Made by a program: the position numbers and the translations under genes
Part shown: positions 33,879 through 42,866 of the stretch, piece after piece
Layout: each line of letters starts with the position of its first letter
Numbering within the stretch: the first letter of the stretch is position 1
Assembly: GCA_024305105.1 (NCBI GenBank)
Contig: JAMWZA010000033.1
Location: 1-43,273, forward strand
DNA length: 43,273 bases
Direction: 5' to 3'
Origin: Marinoscillum sp.
Lineage (GTDB): Bacteria > Bacteroidota > Bacteroidia > Cytophagales > Cyclobacteriaceae
The notes under the pieces: model-generated
Databases searched by the model: none
The model's input: only the letters and a program-made list of their open reading frames with translations
What the model was told of the DNA's origin: nothing

Positions 33879-35156
33879 ATGGACGAATATTTCTTACAAT
33901 ACCTCTGGCAGTTTCAGAAATTCAATGCAAACTCCCTGCATTTAACAGGAGGAAGCATTCTTAAGGTGTTGCACCCGGGCTATCAAAACCACGGATCAGG
34001 ACCTGATTTCCATGAGGCCAAAGTCAAAATAGACGACCTTATTTGGTCCGGATCAGTAGAAATCCACTTCAAATCATCCGACTGGCTCAGACATAAACAC
34101 CACGAGGACCGTGCTTATGACAATGTGATTTTGCATGTGGTGTGGAAACACGATAAGGAAATCGCTATTGCTGGAAGCCCTATCCCTACGATCGAACTAA
34201 AATCTTATATTCAGGAAAATATCGAATTGGCTTACCGACAATACATCAATCAACCTGAAGTTATTAGGTGCCAGCATCAGCTGAAAGATTTAAGCCAACT
34301 CCACATCATATCCATGATGGATCGAGCCATTACAGACCGGCTAAAAGCCAAAAGTAAGTTGATTCTAAACATGCTGGATAACAATAAAAATGACTGGGAA
34401 GAAACCACGTATCAGGTTTTAGCCAAAAACTATGGATTTAAGACCAATCAGGAACCATTTGAACGACTGGCCAATTCGCTGCCCTTTGCGATACTTAGAA
34501 AGTATCAAAACAAGCCCAAATCAGTAGAAGCTTTGCTCTTTGGAATGGCCGGCTATCTCGATACTGCTGATGACTCGTATTGCTCCGAATTAACAGATGA
34601 ATTCACGTATCTGACAAAAAAGCACCAGCTCACACCAGTCTTGAAACGACATCACTGGAAACATGCTCGAATGCGTCCGGCAAACTTTCCGGCCGTTCGT
34701 CTGGCACAATTCGCAAGTCTGATAACCAATAGTTCGCAGCTTTTTGCTCAGTTGATTGATGTGAGAACACTTGAGCAGTGTGAGTCATTGATCAAAAACA
34801 ACTTATCTCAATACTGGACGACACACTACGATTTTGAAAAAGAAACTTCCAGAACTTATCAAATCGGCAAATCTGCCCTGGAAAATATTATCATTAACTC
34901 TATAGTCCCACTACTGGCTGCTTATTCAAAATACCTGGATGAAGTCAAATACCTGGAAACGGCTCAAGAGCTACTGGAACAACTCCCTTCTGAGCGTAAC
35001 CACATTCTTAAAAAATGGATGGCCATCGGTATCAACCCGCAAAATGCCTCTGAATCACAAGCACTGATTCATCAATACAATGAGCTTTGCAAAAACAAAA
35101 AATGTCTGCAATGCAATCTGGGTATTTCCATCCTTAGTCCTAAATTGTCGACATGA
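33879..35156 (+). CDS. DUF2851 family protein
   Basis: This 425-residue protein matches the DUF2851 family, widespread in Bacteroidota and without a known function. Recognisable parts are LHPGYQNHGSGPDFHEAKVK, WSGSVEIHFKSSDWLRHKHH and the YDNVILHVVWKHD segment in the first 100 residues. The C-terminus has CKNKKCLQCNLG, a cysteine cluster that may bind metal. The histidine- and aspartate-rich N-terminal motif suggests a metal-dependent enzyme, possibly nuclease-like, but that is a guess. It overlaps the following membrane-protein gene by 4 bases. Confidence 0.88.
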   Translation: MDEYFLQYLWQFQKFNANSLHLTGGSILKVLHPGYQNHGSGPDFHEAKVKIDDLIWSGSVEIHFKSSDWLRHKHHEDRAYDNVILHVVWKHDKEIAIAGSPIPTIELKSYIQENIELAYRQYINQPEVIRCQHQLKDLSQLHIISMMDRAITDRLKAKSKLILNMLDNNKNDWEETTYQVLAKNYGFKTNQEPFERLANSLPFAILRKYQNKPKSVEALLFGMAGYLDTADDSYCSELTDEFTYLTKKHQLTPVLKRHHWKHARMRPANFPAVRLAQFASLITNSSQLFAQLIDVRTLEQCESLIKNNLSQYWTTHYDFEKETSRTYQIGKSALENIIINSIVPLLAAYSKYLDEVKYLETAQELLEQLPSERNHILKKWMAIGINPQNASESQALIHQYNELCKNKKCLQCNLGISILSPKLST

Positions 35157-36367
35157 TTTGGATCATACTCAACATAGTCCTTTTGATAGCGCTCGCTCTG
35201 AGCTTTCAACCCGAAGAAGGTCCTACAAAGCATTACTGGATTGGACTAGCCGTCAAGGTCAGTTGCTCACTCACATTTGGATGGTTTTACTATTTACACC
35301 TGGAGACTGGAGACACTCTGATGTTTCATCAAAAAGCATTGGAGTTAATGAAACTGGCCGAAGAGTCGTTTTCTCAGTACTTCGATTACCTCATAACCGG
35401 TCAATATCCTGTCTTTAAAGCTGAAAGCAGAACAGACATCTTCACCAAGGTCCTGAGTCTGCCATATATCGCCACTCAGGGAAATTACTGGCTGAGCGCA
35501 TTGTACCTGGCATTTTTCTCTTTTCTATGTAGCTGGTTCTTATTTCGGTCAGTGATTAGATACTATCCCATTGCGCTCATTCCAGCGTTCATTGCTTTTC
35601 TACTCTTTCCATCCCCTATTTTCTGGTCTTCCGGGATTTTGAAAGACACGTTAACCAATGGCAGTATTTTCTTTCTTGCTGGTATTTGCATTCGCTATAG
35701 ACATCATTATTCCTTTACTTTTTCACAAGTGACTGTAGCTATTGCGTGTCTTTTCATCCTCTTTTACATGAAGTTTTATCTGGCAGCTGTAGCTGGTGTC
35801 TGCATGGGCTTTCTTGCCTGGAGCAACCTCTCCCACGCGTTCATCCAGTCTAAAACAGCTCGATCTCTGGTTAATTTAGCAGCATTGGTTGTTTTGATCA
35901 GTCTGGTGAGTCTTCTCAACAGAAACCTGAACTATGACCGACTACCCGCAGCGATATACAGCAACTATCAGCAAATAGCCAGTATCTCATCTCATCACGT
36001 AATCGACTTTTCTCTAGATGGCAGCTACACCTCCGTTTTGGAAAACACACCGAAAGCTTTGGTTACAGGACTGTTTCGACCATTCATTTGGGAAAGTTCT
36101 TCTCTTATGCTGCTCTTCGGGATCGAAAACGTGCTTATTCTGGCCCTTTTCGTTGCTAACTTGATTCTGATCAAGAAATGGAAGTTCAACCTACTCATTG
36201 CTCTCGCGATTTTATTTGTGCTGTCTTTAGCGATATTCTTACCCATGGCTTCTCCAAACATGGGTTCGCTAGTGCGGTACAAATCCGTATTTATTCCATT
36301 CTTAGCCTTTGTTCTGATGCTTACACCTTTTGAACAATGGTTCTCTAAAAAGGAACAGTTTACCTAA
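35153..36367 (+). CDS. Polytopic membrane protein (unknown; glycan-polymerase-like topology)
   Basis: This 404-residue protein has about ten hydrophobic helices. Between helices 2 and 3 lies a periplasmic-type loop, GDTLMFHQKALELMKLAEES. The motif FWSSGILKDTLTNGSIFFL in the middle resembles the W-SG-KD/E motifs of EpsG-like and GT-C-type envelope polymerases, but the match is weak. It starts inside the DUF2851 stop (ATGA), so the two are coupled, and an acyltransferase of the NeuD type follows after 26 bases. A role in surface-polysaccharide synthesis is plausible but unproven. Confidence 0.7.
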   Translation: MIWIILNIVLLIALALSFQPEEGPTKHYWIGLAVKVSCSLTFGWFYYLHLETGDTLMFHQKALELMKLAEESFSQYFDYLITGQYPVFKAESRTDIFTKVLSLPYIATQGNYWLSALYLAFFSFLCSWFLFRSVIRYYPIALIPAFIAFLLFPSPIFWSSGILKDTLTNGSIFFLAGICIRYRHHYSFTFSQVTVAIACLFILFYMKFYLAAVAGVCMGFLAWSNLSHAFIQSKTARSLVNLAALVVLISLVSLLNRNLNYDRLPAAIYSNYQQIASISSHHVIDFSLDGSYTSVLENTPKALVTGLFRPFIWESSSLMLLFGIENVLILALFVANLILIKKWKFNLLIALAILFVLSLAIFLPMASPNMGSLVRYKSVFIPFLAFVLMLTPFEQWFSKKEQFT

Positions 36368-36393
36368 CTTTGCGCCCTGATTTAGAATGAGAT

Positions 36394-37032
36394 ATGGAAA
36401 AACCGGTAATAATTTTCGGAGGGAAAGGAATAGCCAAAGCAGCGTTGGAGATTTTCAAAAGCAACAGCATTGTTGTTTACGGTTTCCTGGATGATGATGC
36501 CACTATTCATGGTACTGAAATAGATGATGTTTCCATTTTAGGAAAGACAGACGATCACGGGTTTACGAAGCTAATTGGTCAGAAGACAGAAGCATTTGTA
36601 GCTACTGATGATAATGCACTTCGCAAAAAGCAAGTGAAAATGCTGATGGATTCAAGAAAAGTGATGCCAACAAATGCCATTCATCAGCAGGCATACATTT
36701 CAGATTCTGCTACAATTGGGCATGGTAATTTTATCAACGCCAGAGCCAACATTGGATCAGATACCAACATCGGACAGCACAACATCATCAATACAGCAGC
36801 CATACTGGAACACAGTGTGCAAATAGGTGATTACGTCCAGGTGGGAGCCGGAGCTATCATCAACTCAGGGGTAGCAATCGCTAATGAGGTGTTTGTTGGG
36901 TCTGGAGCTATCATTGTTTCAGGAGTCAAAATTGGGAAGAAGGCAAGAATCGGTGCGGGCTCAGTGGTAATAGCTGATGTAAAAGATGGAGAGACCGTAT
37001 TTGGCAATCCAGCGATGAAAGTAGATAAATAA
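36394..37032 (+). CDS. NeuD-like sugar O-acyltransferase (left-handed beta helix)
   Basis: This 212-residue protein has an N-terminal Rossmann-like part (VIIFGGKGIAKAALEIF, GFLDDDATIHG) that binds the sugar nucleotide in related enzymes. A hexapeptide-repeat left-handed beta helix follows (IGHGNFINARANIGSDTNIG, QIGDYVQVGAGAIINSGVAI, IGKKARIGAGSVVI). The end, GETVFGNPAMKV, is typical of NeuD/PglD-type acetyltransferases. It would acetylate a nucleotide-linked amino sugar; the acceptor is unknown. It follows the polytopic membrane protein closely, which supports an envelope-glycan role for that pair. Confidence 0.88.
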   Translation: MEKPVIIFGGKGIAKAALEIFKSNSIVVYGFLDDDATIHGTEIDDVSILGKTDDHGFTKLIGQKTEAFVATDDNALRKKQVKMLMDSRKVMPTNAIHQQAYISDSATIGHGNFINARANIGSDTNIGQHNIINTAAILEHSVQIGDYVQVGAGAIINSGVAIANEVFVGSGAIIVSGVKIGKKARIGAGSVVIADVKDGETVFGNPAMKVDK

Positions 37033-37132
37033 TCGAAATCTATCCTTCTTAAAACACATTTAAGAGACGTTTCAGTAAATTACGGCTCGTTTAACATTTT
37101 CTAATTCACAACACCCTGCATGAAACAGGGCT

Positions 37133-38104
37133 ATGGTTATGAACGAAGATTATCTAGTATTACTTTATTATTGTTACTCTAGGATCGAGGATTCGGAGGC
37201 ATTTCGTGAGCAGCATCATCTCAGATGCCTGGAGCTCAACCTGAAAGGAAGAATTATTATTGCCGAAGAAGGCCTAAACGGAACCGTTTCTGGTTTAAGA
37301 GCTGATTGTGAGCAATACATGCAGGAGGTAAAATCCGATCCACGGTTTGCAGATATTGAGTTTAAAGTGGACGAGGCTTCCGACCACTGCTTTTCAAAGC
37401 TACACGTACGGGTAAAACCAGAAATCGTACACGCCAGTTTACCAAATATTGATCCAACCAAAAAAACAGGTGGATACGTAGAGCCAGATGAGTTTAGAAA
37501 AATTCTACAAGAACAGCCTGAAGACACTGTAATTTTAGATGTCCGCTCTAACTATGAGCACGAAGTAGGCAAGTTCAAAAATGCCATCACATTGGATCTT
37601 GAAAACTTCAGAGACTTTCCGGAAAAGGTTAAAGAACTGGAGCACCTGAAGAGTAAAAAAGTCATCACTTACTGTACCGGAGGAATCAAATGCGAGAAAG
37701 CAAGTGCTTATCTCCTGGAGCAAGGATTTGAAGATGTTCACCAACTTCATGGCGGAATAATCAAGTACGGCTTACAAGCTGATGGCGAAGATTTCGAAGG
37801 TAAATGCTATGTTTTTGACAACCGGATTGTGAAAGATCTAAATAAAGTAAATCCTAAGGTGATCTCACGATGTTACGTCACTGGAGAACCTTCAGACCGT
37901 ATGGTTAACTGTGCCAATCCACATTGCAACATGCACATCCCAATGAGTGAAAAGGGAGCCGAAATTTACAATGGCTGCTGCTCGGAAGAGTGCTCAAAGC
38001 ACCCGGATGTAAGGACATATGATGGTACTGGATATTACCAAAAGGAAATGAATGGCTACAACCCTTATCGCGGGGTAAAGCGAAAGCCTGAAACAGTTGA
38101 ATAA
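37133..38104 (+). CDS. trhO: tRNA uridine(34) hydroxylase TrhO (rhodanese-like)
   Basis: This 323-residue protein of the YceA/TrhO family hydroxylates U34 of tRNAs toward 5-hydroxyuridine, using oxygen. The N-terminal acylphosphatase-like domain has GRIIIAEEGLNGTVSG at 39-54. The rhodanese domain has the catalytic cysteine C181 in ITYCTGGIKCEKAS. The C-terminal cysteine-rich part (VNCANPHCNMHI, CCSEECS) is kept. Start codons at 37133 and 37139 are both possible. Length is normal. Confidence 0.93.
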   Translation: MVMNEDYLVLLYYCYSRIEDSEAFREQHHLRCLELNLKGRIIIAEEGLNGTVSGLRADCEQYMQEVKSDPRFADIEFKVDEASDHCFSKLHVRVKPEIVHASLPNIDPTKKTGGYVEPDEFRKILQEQPEDTVILDVRSNYEHEVGKFKNAITLDLENFRDFPEKVKELEHLKSKKVITYCTGGIKCEKASAYLLEQGFEDVHQLHGGIIKYGLQADGEDFEGKCYVFDNRIVKDLNKVNPKVISRCYVTGEPSDRMVNCANPHCNMHIPMSEKGAEIYNGCCSEECSKHPDVRTYDGTGYYQKEMNGYNPYRGVKRKPETVE

Positions 38105-38122
38105 TATTTACGAAACGCTCCC

Positions 38123-38980
38123 ATGCCGAAAATTTCCGAAGCAGACTTGATTATTAACCCGGATGGGAGTGTTTACCACTTAAGTCTCAAACCAGAACAT
38201 GTCTCTGAAAAGATCATCACTGTAGGAGACCCAGGCAGAGTTCACCGTATTTCCAGCCATTTCGACAGCATAGAGTTTGAAATGAACAAACGCGAGTTTA
38301 TCACTCACACGGGAACCTATAAAGGAAAACGCCTTTCAGTAATCAGCACCGGAATGGGCACAGATAACGTCGAAATCTTAATGAATGAGCTGGATGCCGT
38401 TTTTAACATTGACTTAAAAACACGAGAGATCAAAGAAGATCGAACCAGATTAAAAATTATCCGCATCGGCACTTCAGCAAGCATACAGGAAGACATGCGA
38501 CTAGGCAGCCATGTCATTAGTGAATACGGCATTGGGATGGATCCAATGATGCATTTTTATCAGCATGACATGGGCGAATTTGAAGATGGTGTATGCAAAG
38601 CTTTGCAAAAAGCAATTGGATTGCCTTACTCGCCCTACTGTGTCAAGGGTTCTGAAGAGTTAATTGAGCTTTTTCGAGATAACATGACAGTTGGCAACAC
38701 ACTCACATGTCATGGATTTTATGGCCCACAGGGAAGAACACTACGGGTTCCAATCAAATATCCAAACCTCATCGAGCAACTTAACTATTTTCACCACAAT
38801 AACTTTTGGTTGACAAACCTGGAAATGGAAACTGCAGGTTATTATGGATTAGCCAAAGTTCTGGGCCATGAGATGATAAGTTTAAACGCTATTATTGCTA
38901 ATCGAGTTCGAAACAAATTCTCTAAAAATCCCAATAAAGTAATCGATGCGTTGATCAGAAAAGTACTCGATAAAATCTAA
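38123..38980 (+). CDS. Nucleoside phosphorylase, uridine-phosphorylase-like
   Basis: This 285-residue enzyme of the PNP/UDP family has the phosphate-binding motif VGDPGRVHRI at 34-43, IRIGTSASIQ at 112-121 and the ribose-binding segment NLEMETAGYYGLAKVLGHE. It splits nucleosides with phosphate into base and ribose-1-phosphate. The sequence is closest by eye to uridine phosphorylase but lacks the exact GTSGG of the standard enzyme (GTSAS here), so the substrate is not certain. It starts 18 bases after trhO and may be co-transcribed. Confidence 0.85.
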   Translation: MPKISEADLIINPDGSVYHLSLKPEHVSEKIITVGDPGRVHRISSHFDSIEFEMNKREFITHTGTYKGKRLSVISTGMGTDNVEILMNELDAVFNIDLKTREIKEDRTRLKIIRIGTSASIQEDMRLGSHVISEYGIGMDPMMHFYQHDMGEFEDGVCKALQKAIGLPYSPYCVKGSEELIELFRDNMTVGNTLTCHGFYGPQGRTLRVPIKYPNLIEQLNYFHHNNFWLTNLEMETAGYYGLAKVLGHEMISLNAIIANRVRNKFSKNPNKVIDALIRKVLDKI

Positions 38981-38986
38981 TGGATT

Positions 38987-39268
38987 CTATTTCGAATCTT
39001 TAAATACGGACTCTACAGCCTTCTTCAACTCAGACAAAGCCGTCATAAAATGGCTTTTGGCTTCATTCCATTTGTCTTCATTCTTATCCTTATAGCCATC
39101 AAAATCTTTTTCGATTTTCTCTTTTTTCTTTTTGAGTTCCTGGATTTTCTCTTCCACATCATCCCGAACCTCTTTGCTGGCACCTTTTGCTTCTACTATA
39201 AGCAAATCGATTTTCCGTCCTAATTCCGTCAGGATGCCTTCCACCTGACCTTTTGTATCTTTTGACAT
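38987..39268 (-). CDS. Small coiled-coil protein, hypothetical
   Basis: This 93-residue protein starts at ATG 39268. A frame extending to 39412 would overlap the start of the divergent kinase gene and is rejected. It is highly charged and helical (EVRDDVEEKIQELKKKKEKI, then EKDFDGYKDKNEDKWNEAKS). It has no signal peptide or membrane segment. It resembles small stress-type or apolipoprotein-like helical proteins only in composition. It diverges from the kinase/regulator pair over 94 bases. Confidence 0.65.
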   Translation of the reverse strand: MSKDTKGQVEGILTELGRKIDLLIVEAKGASKEVRDDVEEKIQELKKKKEKIEKDFDGYKDKNEDKWNEAKSHFMTALSELKKAVESVFKDSK

Positions 39269-39362
39269 TTGATTCTGTTTCTGGTTTTGAAGGAAATTAA
39301 ATATTTGGCCAATCAAATCCAACGAACTCTGAATACATTCGTATCTTAAGTATTCTTGAAAA

Positions 39363-40922
39363 ATGCTAAAGTCATCCACTAACCGGTTAATTGCAACGGT
39401 CATCGGCACCATACTGCTGCCATTGATTATCTACTCTGTAGCTGAAATATCCTCCGTAAAGGAAGATGAAGAAATGATAGAGAAGGTCTACCGTGATCAA
39501 CTGGATGCAATCATATTTTCTATCAACCAATTTTCTAATGACAACCTTAGCGGACTTGTAGATCGGATGGAAAAGAACATCAGTCCTACGCTCGAGTTTA
39601 AAAAAGATGAGCCTTATTTAAAGTACTCCAATATTGTAGCGCTGGTAGTAGAAAATCTGGCAACCAATCAATCAAAACAAGTTAGAATTTTCGGAGACAG
39701 TACCGTTCAAATAGATTGGAAAAACCTACAAGACTCCATCCTAAACGCCAACCCAAATCTCAAAACGCAGTTAATCCGGTACAAGGAAGGTGGTTACCGG
39801 AAAATTGAACCCAAGGGTACCATTTTGGTACAGAATGACCGGATGCAAGTGGTACATTCCGTATTGGAAACTACTGATGGACAAGCCATGTTCATGACTG
39901 CTTTCATTAGTATTTATGGGTTTGCCAACAATGTACTAGCCCCTAAACTCCAGCAGATCGCTGAAGGAGACCTGATTATTACCCTGGGTTATAGAGGTCA
40001 GGAGGAATACGTTTACGTCACTGACACGATCAGTAAAGAAGTAATTCTTAGCAAAAGCATGTGGCTCATACCAGACCTGGATGTTGGGATTAGTTCCGCA
40101 AACAAAACCGTATCTGAGCTTGTCTCAGAACGCACTCAATACAACCTTACCGCATCTTTTATGCTTATCTTGCTTTTGATTTTTGGCTTTTCACTGGTCA
40201 TAAGAAATATTCGTCGGGAAATGATTCTGGCACAAACCAAGTCTGACTTTGTGTCCAATGTTTCGCATGAGTTAAGAACACCTCTTTCGCTCATCAGCAT
40301 GTTTGCAGAAACGCTTATGCTTGATCGGGTAAACAGTCCTGAAAAGCGCAAAGAGTATGAAGAAATTATCTTTAAAGAAACCAACCGGCTTACCAACATC
40401 GTCAATAAAATACTGAACTTCTCACAGATTGAAGCAGCAAAACGAGTCTATAATCCTACATCGATAAGTGTCAATGAGCTGATTAAAGAATTAATGCATG
40501 ACTATGCATACCATGTAGAAAGAAATGGATTTAGCTACGAGATGCACCTCTCAGACGAGTTACCGAATATTGAGATGGATCGAGAAGCTCTTTATGAAGC
40601 TTTGGTCAACTTGATAGACAACAGCATCAAATACAGTCCCAACGAAAAGTATCTAAGCATAAGCAGTGGTCAGAAAGAAAATGCTGTCTGGGTGGAGATT
40701 ACTGACCATGGTATTGGGATTCCTGCAGATCGCGTTAAAATGATTTTTGACAAGTTTTATCGGGTTACTGAAGGCAATGTACAAAGCACCAGAGGAGCTG
40801 GACTGGGACTTGCCCTCGTCAGTCACATTGTGGACTCCCATGGTGGTGATATAGAAGTAGAAAGTACTCCGGGAAAGGGAAGTACCTTTAGATTGATTTT
40901 TTATCTTAATAGCAATGGCTAA
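39363..40922 (+). CDS. Sensor histidine kinase (HisKA, OmpR-type partner)
   Basis: This 519-residue inner-membrane kinase has helices at about 9-29 (IATVIGTILLPLIIYSVAEI) and 260-281 (NLTASFMLILLLIFGFSLVI), with a ~230-residue periplasmic sensor between them that I do not recognise. There is no HAMP motif that I can see. HisKA has H302 in VSNVSHELRTPLSLI. The HATPase domain has LVNLIDNSIKYSPN, DHGIGIPAD and a GAGLGLALV G-box. It overlaps the OmpR-type regulator gene by 8 bases, so the two are a cognate pair. Confidence 0.94.
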   Translation: MLKSSTNRLIATVIGTILLPLIIYSVAEISSVKEDEEMIEKVYRDQLDAIIFSINQFSNDNLSGLVDRMEKNISPTLEFKKDEPYLKYSNIVALVVENLATNQSKQVRIFGDSTVQIDWKNLQDSILNANPNLKTQLIRYKEGGYRKIEPKGTILVQNDRMQVVHSVLETTDGQAMFMTAFISIYGFANNVLAPKLQQIAEGDLIITLGYRGQEEYVYVTDTISKEVILSKSMWLIPDLDVGISSANKTVSELVSERTQYNLTASFMLILLLIFGFSLVIRNIRREMILAQTKSDFVSNVSHELRTPLSLISMFAETLMLDRVNSPEKRKEYEEIIFKETNRLTNIVNKILNFSQIEAAKRVYNPTSISVNELIKELMHDYAYHVERNGFSYEMHLSDELPNIEMDREALYEALVNLIDNSIKYSPNEKYLSISSGQKENAVWVEITDHGIGIPADRVKMIFDKFYRVTEGNVQSTRGAGLGLALVSHIVDSHGGDIEVESTPGKGSTFRLIFYLNSNG

Positions 40923-41613
40923 AATACTAGTAGTTGAGGATGAGCCGAACATGCAAATCGGCTTGAAGGACAATCTTGAATTTGAGCAATTTAATGTTCA
41001 GGTAGCAAAAGACGGTCAGGAAGGGTTAGACATTATTCTAAGCCATTCATTTGACTTAATCATATTGGACGTAATGATGCCCAAAATGAGTGGTTTTGAT
41101 GTGTGCAAAGCTGCCAGGAAAAATGGCATCAGCACACCCATCATATTCTTAACCGCCAAAGGGGAGGAGATTGACAAGGTACTGGGACTAGAATTAGGTG
41201 CAGACGATTACATGACCAAACCTTTCAGTATTCGAGAACTCGTAGCACGGGTCAAAGCAATTCTGAGAAGAACTGAGGCTGTTCCAGATTCTTCTAGCAA
41301 TCAGACCGAGGGACCAGTTACCATCGGTAACCTGACGGTAGACTTCACCCATTACACCGCAAATCACACTTCAGATGGTGAATTGAAAATGTCCCACAAA
41401 GAATATGAGGTACTCCATTACTTACTAAAGCGTAAGGGTGAAGTGGTGAGCAGGTATCAACTGCTGGAGGAAGTTTGGGGATACGAATCGCAACCTACCA
41501 CTCGTACGGTCGATAATTTTATTTTGAAACTCCGACAAAAAATTGAAGAGAACCCGAATAATCCAAAATTTATCATCACCGTGCATGGAGCAGGGTATAA
41601 AGTGGTAACATAA
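40915..41613 (+). CDS. OmpR-family response regulator (winged helix)
   Basis: This 232-residue regulator has a receiver (ILVVEDEPNM, phospho-acceptor D52 in IILDVMMPKMSG, and the lysine in YMTKPFSIREL). The winged-helix DNA-binding domain spans ~130-230 (LKMSHKEYEVLHYLLKRKGE, RTVDNFILKLRQKIEENP, FIITVHGAGYKVV). All receiver residues are intact. It starts 8 bases inside the kinase gene. The targets are unknown, and no clear direct-repeat site was found nearby. Confidence 0.95.
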   Translation: MAKILVVEDEPNMQIGLKDNLEFEQFNVQVAKDGQEGLDIILSHSFDLIILDVMMPKMSGFDVCKAARKNGISTPIIFLTAKGEEIDKVLGLELGADDYMTKPFSIRELVARVKAILRRTEAVPDSSSNQTEGPVTIGNLTVDFTHYTANHTSDGELKMSHKEYEVLHYLLKRKGEVVSRYQLLEEVWGYESQPTTRTVDNFILKLRQKIEENPNNPKFIITVHGAGYKVVT

Positions 41614-41684
41614 AAAAATATTTGTTTTCCAACTCAACTTTTGATTTTAGAAAACGTCTATTACCTTTCGTTAAAATTTCAGCT

Positions 41685-42041
41685 ATGCAGCCTCCAAAGC
41701 CTCGTGTTATTAAAGATTTTGAGAAACTAGATGCTCACATACAAGAGCAAATCAAACTCGCCTACCCGTACGGATTTTATGATTCACTCATCCACTTTTA
41801 TAACAAAGAGGGTAAAAAAGTTTCGGCTCTACCATTCGAAACCGATGAGAAATATTACATGGTCCGAATGACCATTGCCGAAGCAAAAGCAATCATTGCA
41901 GATGATGAGGACTTTGATGATGAGGGCAATTTGAAAGACAACATCAAAGACGACTATGAAAATAAGTACTCAGATCTGGAATACATGAGTGATTACTTAG
42001 CTGAGGATTCTGGAGAAGAAGGAGACGATGAAGACGAATAA
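41685..42041 (+). CDS. Small acidic hypothetical protein
   Basis: This 118-residue protein starts at ATG 41685. An in-frame TTG at 41622 is unlikely, since candidate promoter boxes (TTG at 41641 and TACCTTTCG at 41662) lie between. The N-terminal part, PKPRVIKDFEKLDAHIQEQI, is followed by a mixed region (YPYGFYDSLIHFYNKEGKKV, YYMVRMTIAEAKAIIADDED) and ends in a tail of D and E. The tail resembles nucleic-acid mimic or RNA-polymerase delta-like tails only in composition. Bacteroidota relatives are uncharacterised. It overlaps the next gene by 14 bases. Confidence 0.7.
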   Translation: MQPPKPRVIKDFEKLDAHIQEQIKLAYPYGFYDSLIHFYNKEGKKVSALPFETDEKYYMVRMTIAEAKAIIADDEDFDDEGNLKDNIKDDYENKYSDLEYMSDYLAEDSGEEGDDEDE

Positions 42042-42630
42042 CTTCATACCCCTATGTTTTTTACTAGCGATATCATTACTGGTTTCTTGTAATGAAAATG
42101 AACCCGATATCGATCAGACAGTCAGGGCCTCAGCCCAACTAACGAGCATTCATTCTGACACTGATAGCACCTATATATCTGGTGATCAGCCATATGGTAC
42201 GGTACAACTATCTCAAACAGACAGTATCGTTCTCATTGAAATCTTTCTGGAAAACTTCAATCCAAACACCATACACTCCGTACACATTCATTCGGGCACC
42301 TGCGAAAAACCAGGCATGCACTGGAACATGGGGCACGGCATGGAAACATTGTTTTGCAATGAGCGAAGCCTTGGAATCCCCTGGGCCAAGCCAAGAGCCG
42401 GTGATGTAGGAAACGTGAGTGTAGGCTACGATGGGTCTGGCTACTTCTCTCTTCGAACAAACCTGTGGAAACTTGGCAGCACAGATGACAAAGACATTTT
42501 AGGATCAATCATCGTGGTTCATGACAAACTCGATGATTTTGAAATGGAGTGTAACCCAAATCACTCCCACAATCACACGCATACCAACCCGAAGGTTGCC
42601 TGTGGATCAATAGTCCTGATAGAAGAGTAA
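42028..42630 (+). CDS. Cu/Zn superoxide-dismutase-like lipoprotein
   Basis: This 200-residue protein has lipobox LVSC with C21. The SodC fold is recognisable: copper ligands H86 and H88 (VHIHSGTC), bridging H98, H103, and the last copper ligand H165 in IVVHDKLDD. The disulfide pair would be C92 and C192 (KVACGSI). The zinc-site aspartate D126 (GDVGN) is present, but the usual histidine three residues before it is an arginine (R123), and the active-site arginine near C192 appears to be K189. A His-rich loop, NHSHNHTHT, is inserted at 178-186. It may be an SOD with an altered zinc site or a copper-binding relative. It overlaps the acidic-protein gene by 14 bases. Confidence 0.8.
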   Translation: MKTNNFIPLCFLLAISLLVSCNENEPDIDQTVRASAQLTSIHSDTDSTYISGDQPYGTVQLSQTDSIVLIEIFLENFNPNTIHSVHIHSGTCEKPGMHWNMGHGMETLFCNERSLGIPWAKPRAGDVGNVSVGYDGSGYFSLRTNLWKLGSTDDKDILGSIIVVHDKLDDFEMECNPNHSHNHTHTNPKVACGSIVLIEE

Positions 42631-42724
42631 CCAAATACGCTGCTTTCCTTATACTAATGAGAACTTAACTGTAGGTTTTGAAAAAATACAAACGTTATCA
42701 TATTCCATTTTTACAATAGTTTTA

Positions 42725-42790
42725 TACTTTTGTTGAACATTACATACAAAACGGTGACATTTTGTGACAATCGTTTACTGCTGGGTGACA
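42725..42790 (+). promoter_or_regulatory. Promoter box and three GTGACA repeats before the last gene
   Basis: TACTTTTG (42725-42732) fits the Bacteroidota -7 box TAnnTTTG, although no clear -33 TTG is seen. Downstream, GTGACA occurs at 42754, 42764 and 42785, spaced 10 and 21 bases, so all copies face the same side of the helix. They lie 77-113 bases before the start of the small secreted protein and would be in its leader if that promoter is used. Confidence 0.45.
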
Positions 42791-42866
42791 AACCTACATC
42801 GAGTTCCGCGTAAAATTGTACTGTAAGCAATTAACAAGGAATCTAAAGGTTTAAAACTCAAAACTC

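Noticed and set aside
38987-39412. Longer 141-residue form of the coiled-coil gene
   Set aside because: The extension overlaps the start of the divergent kinase gene; the ATG at 39268 fits the spacing better.
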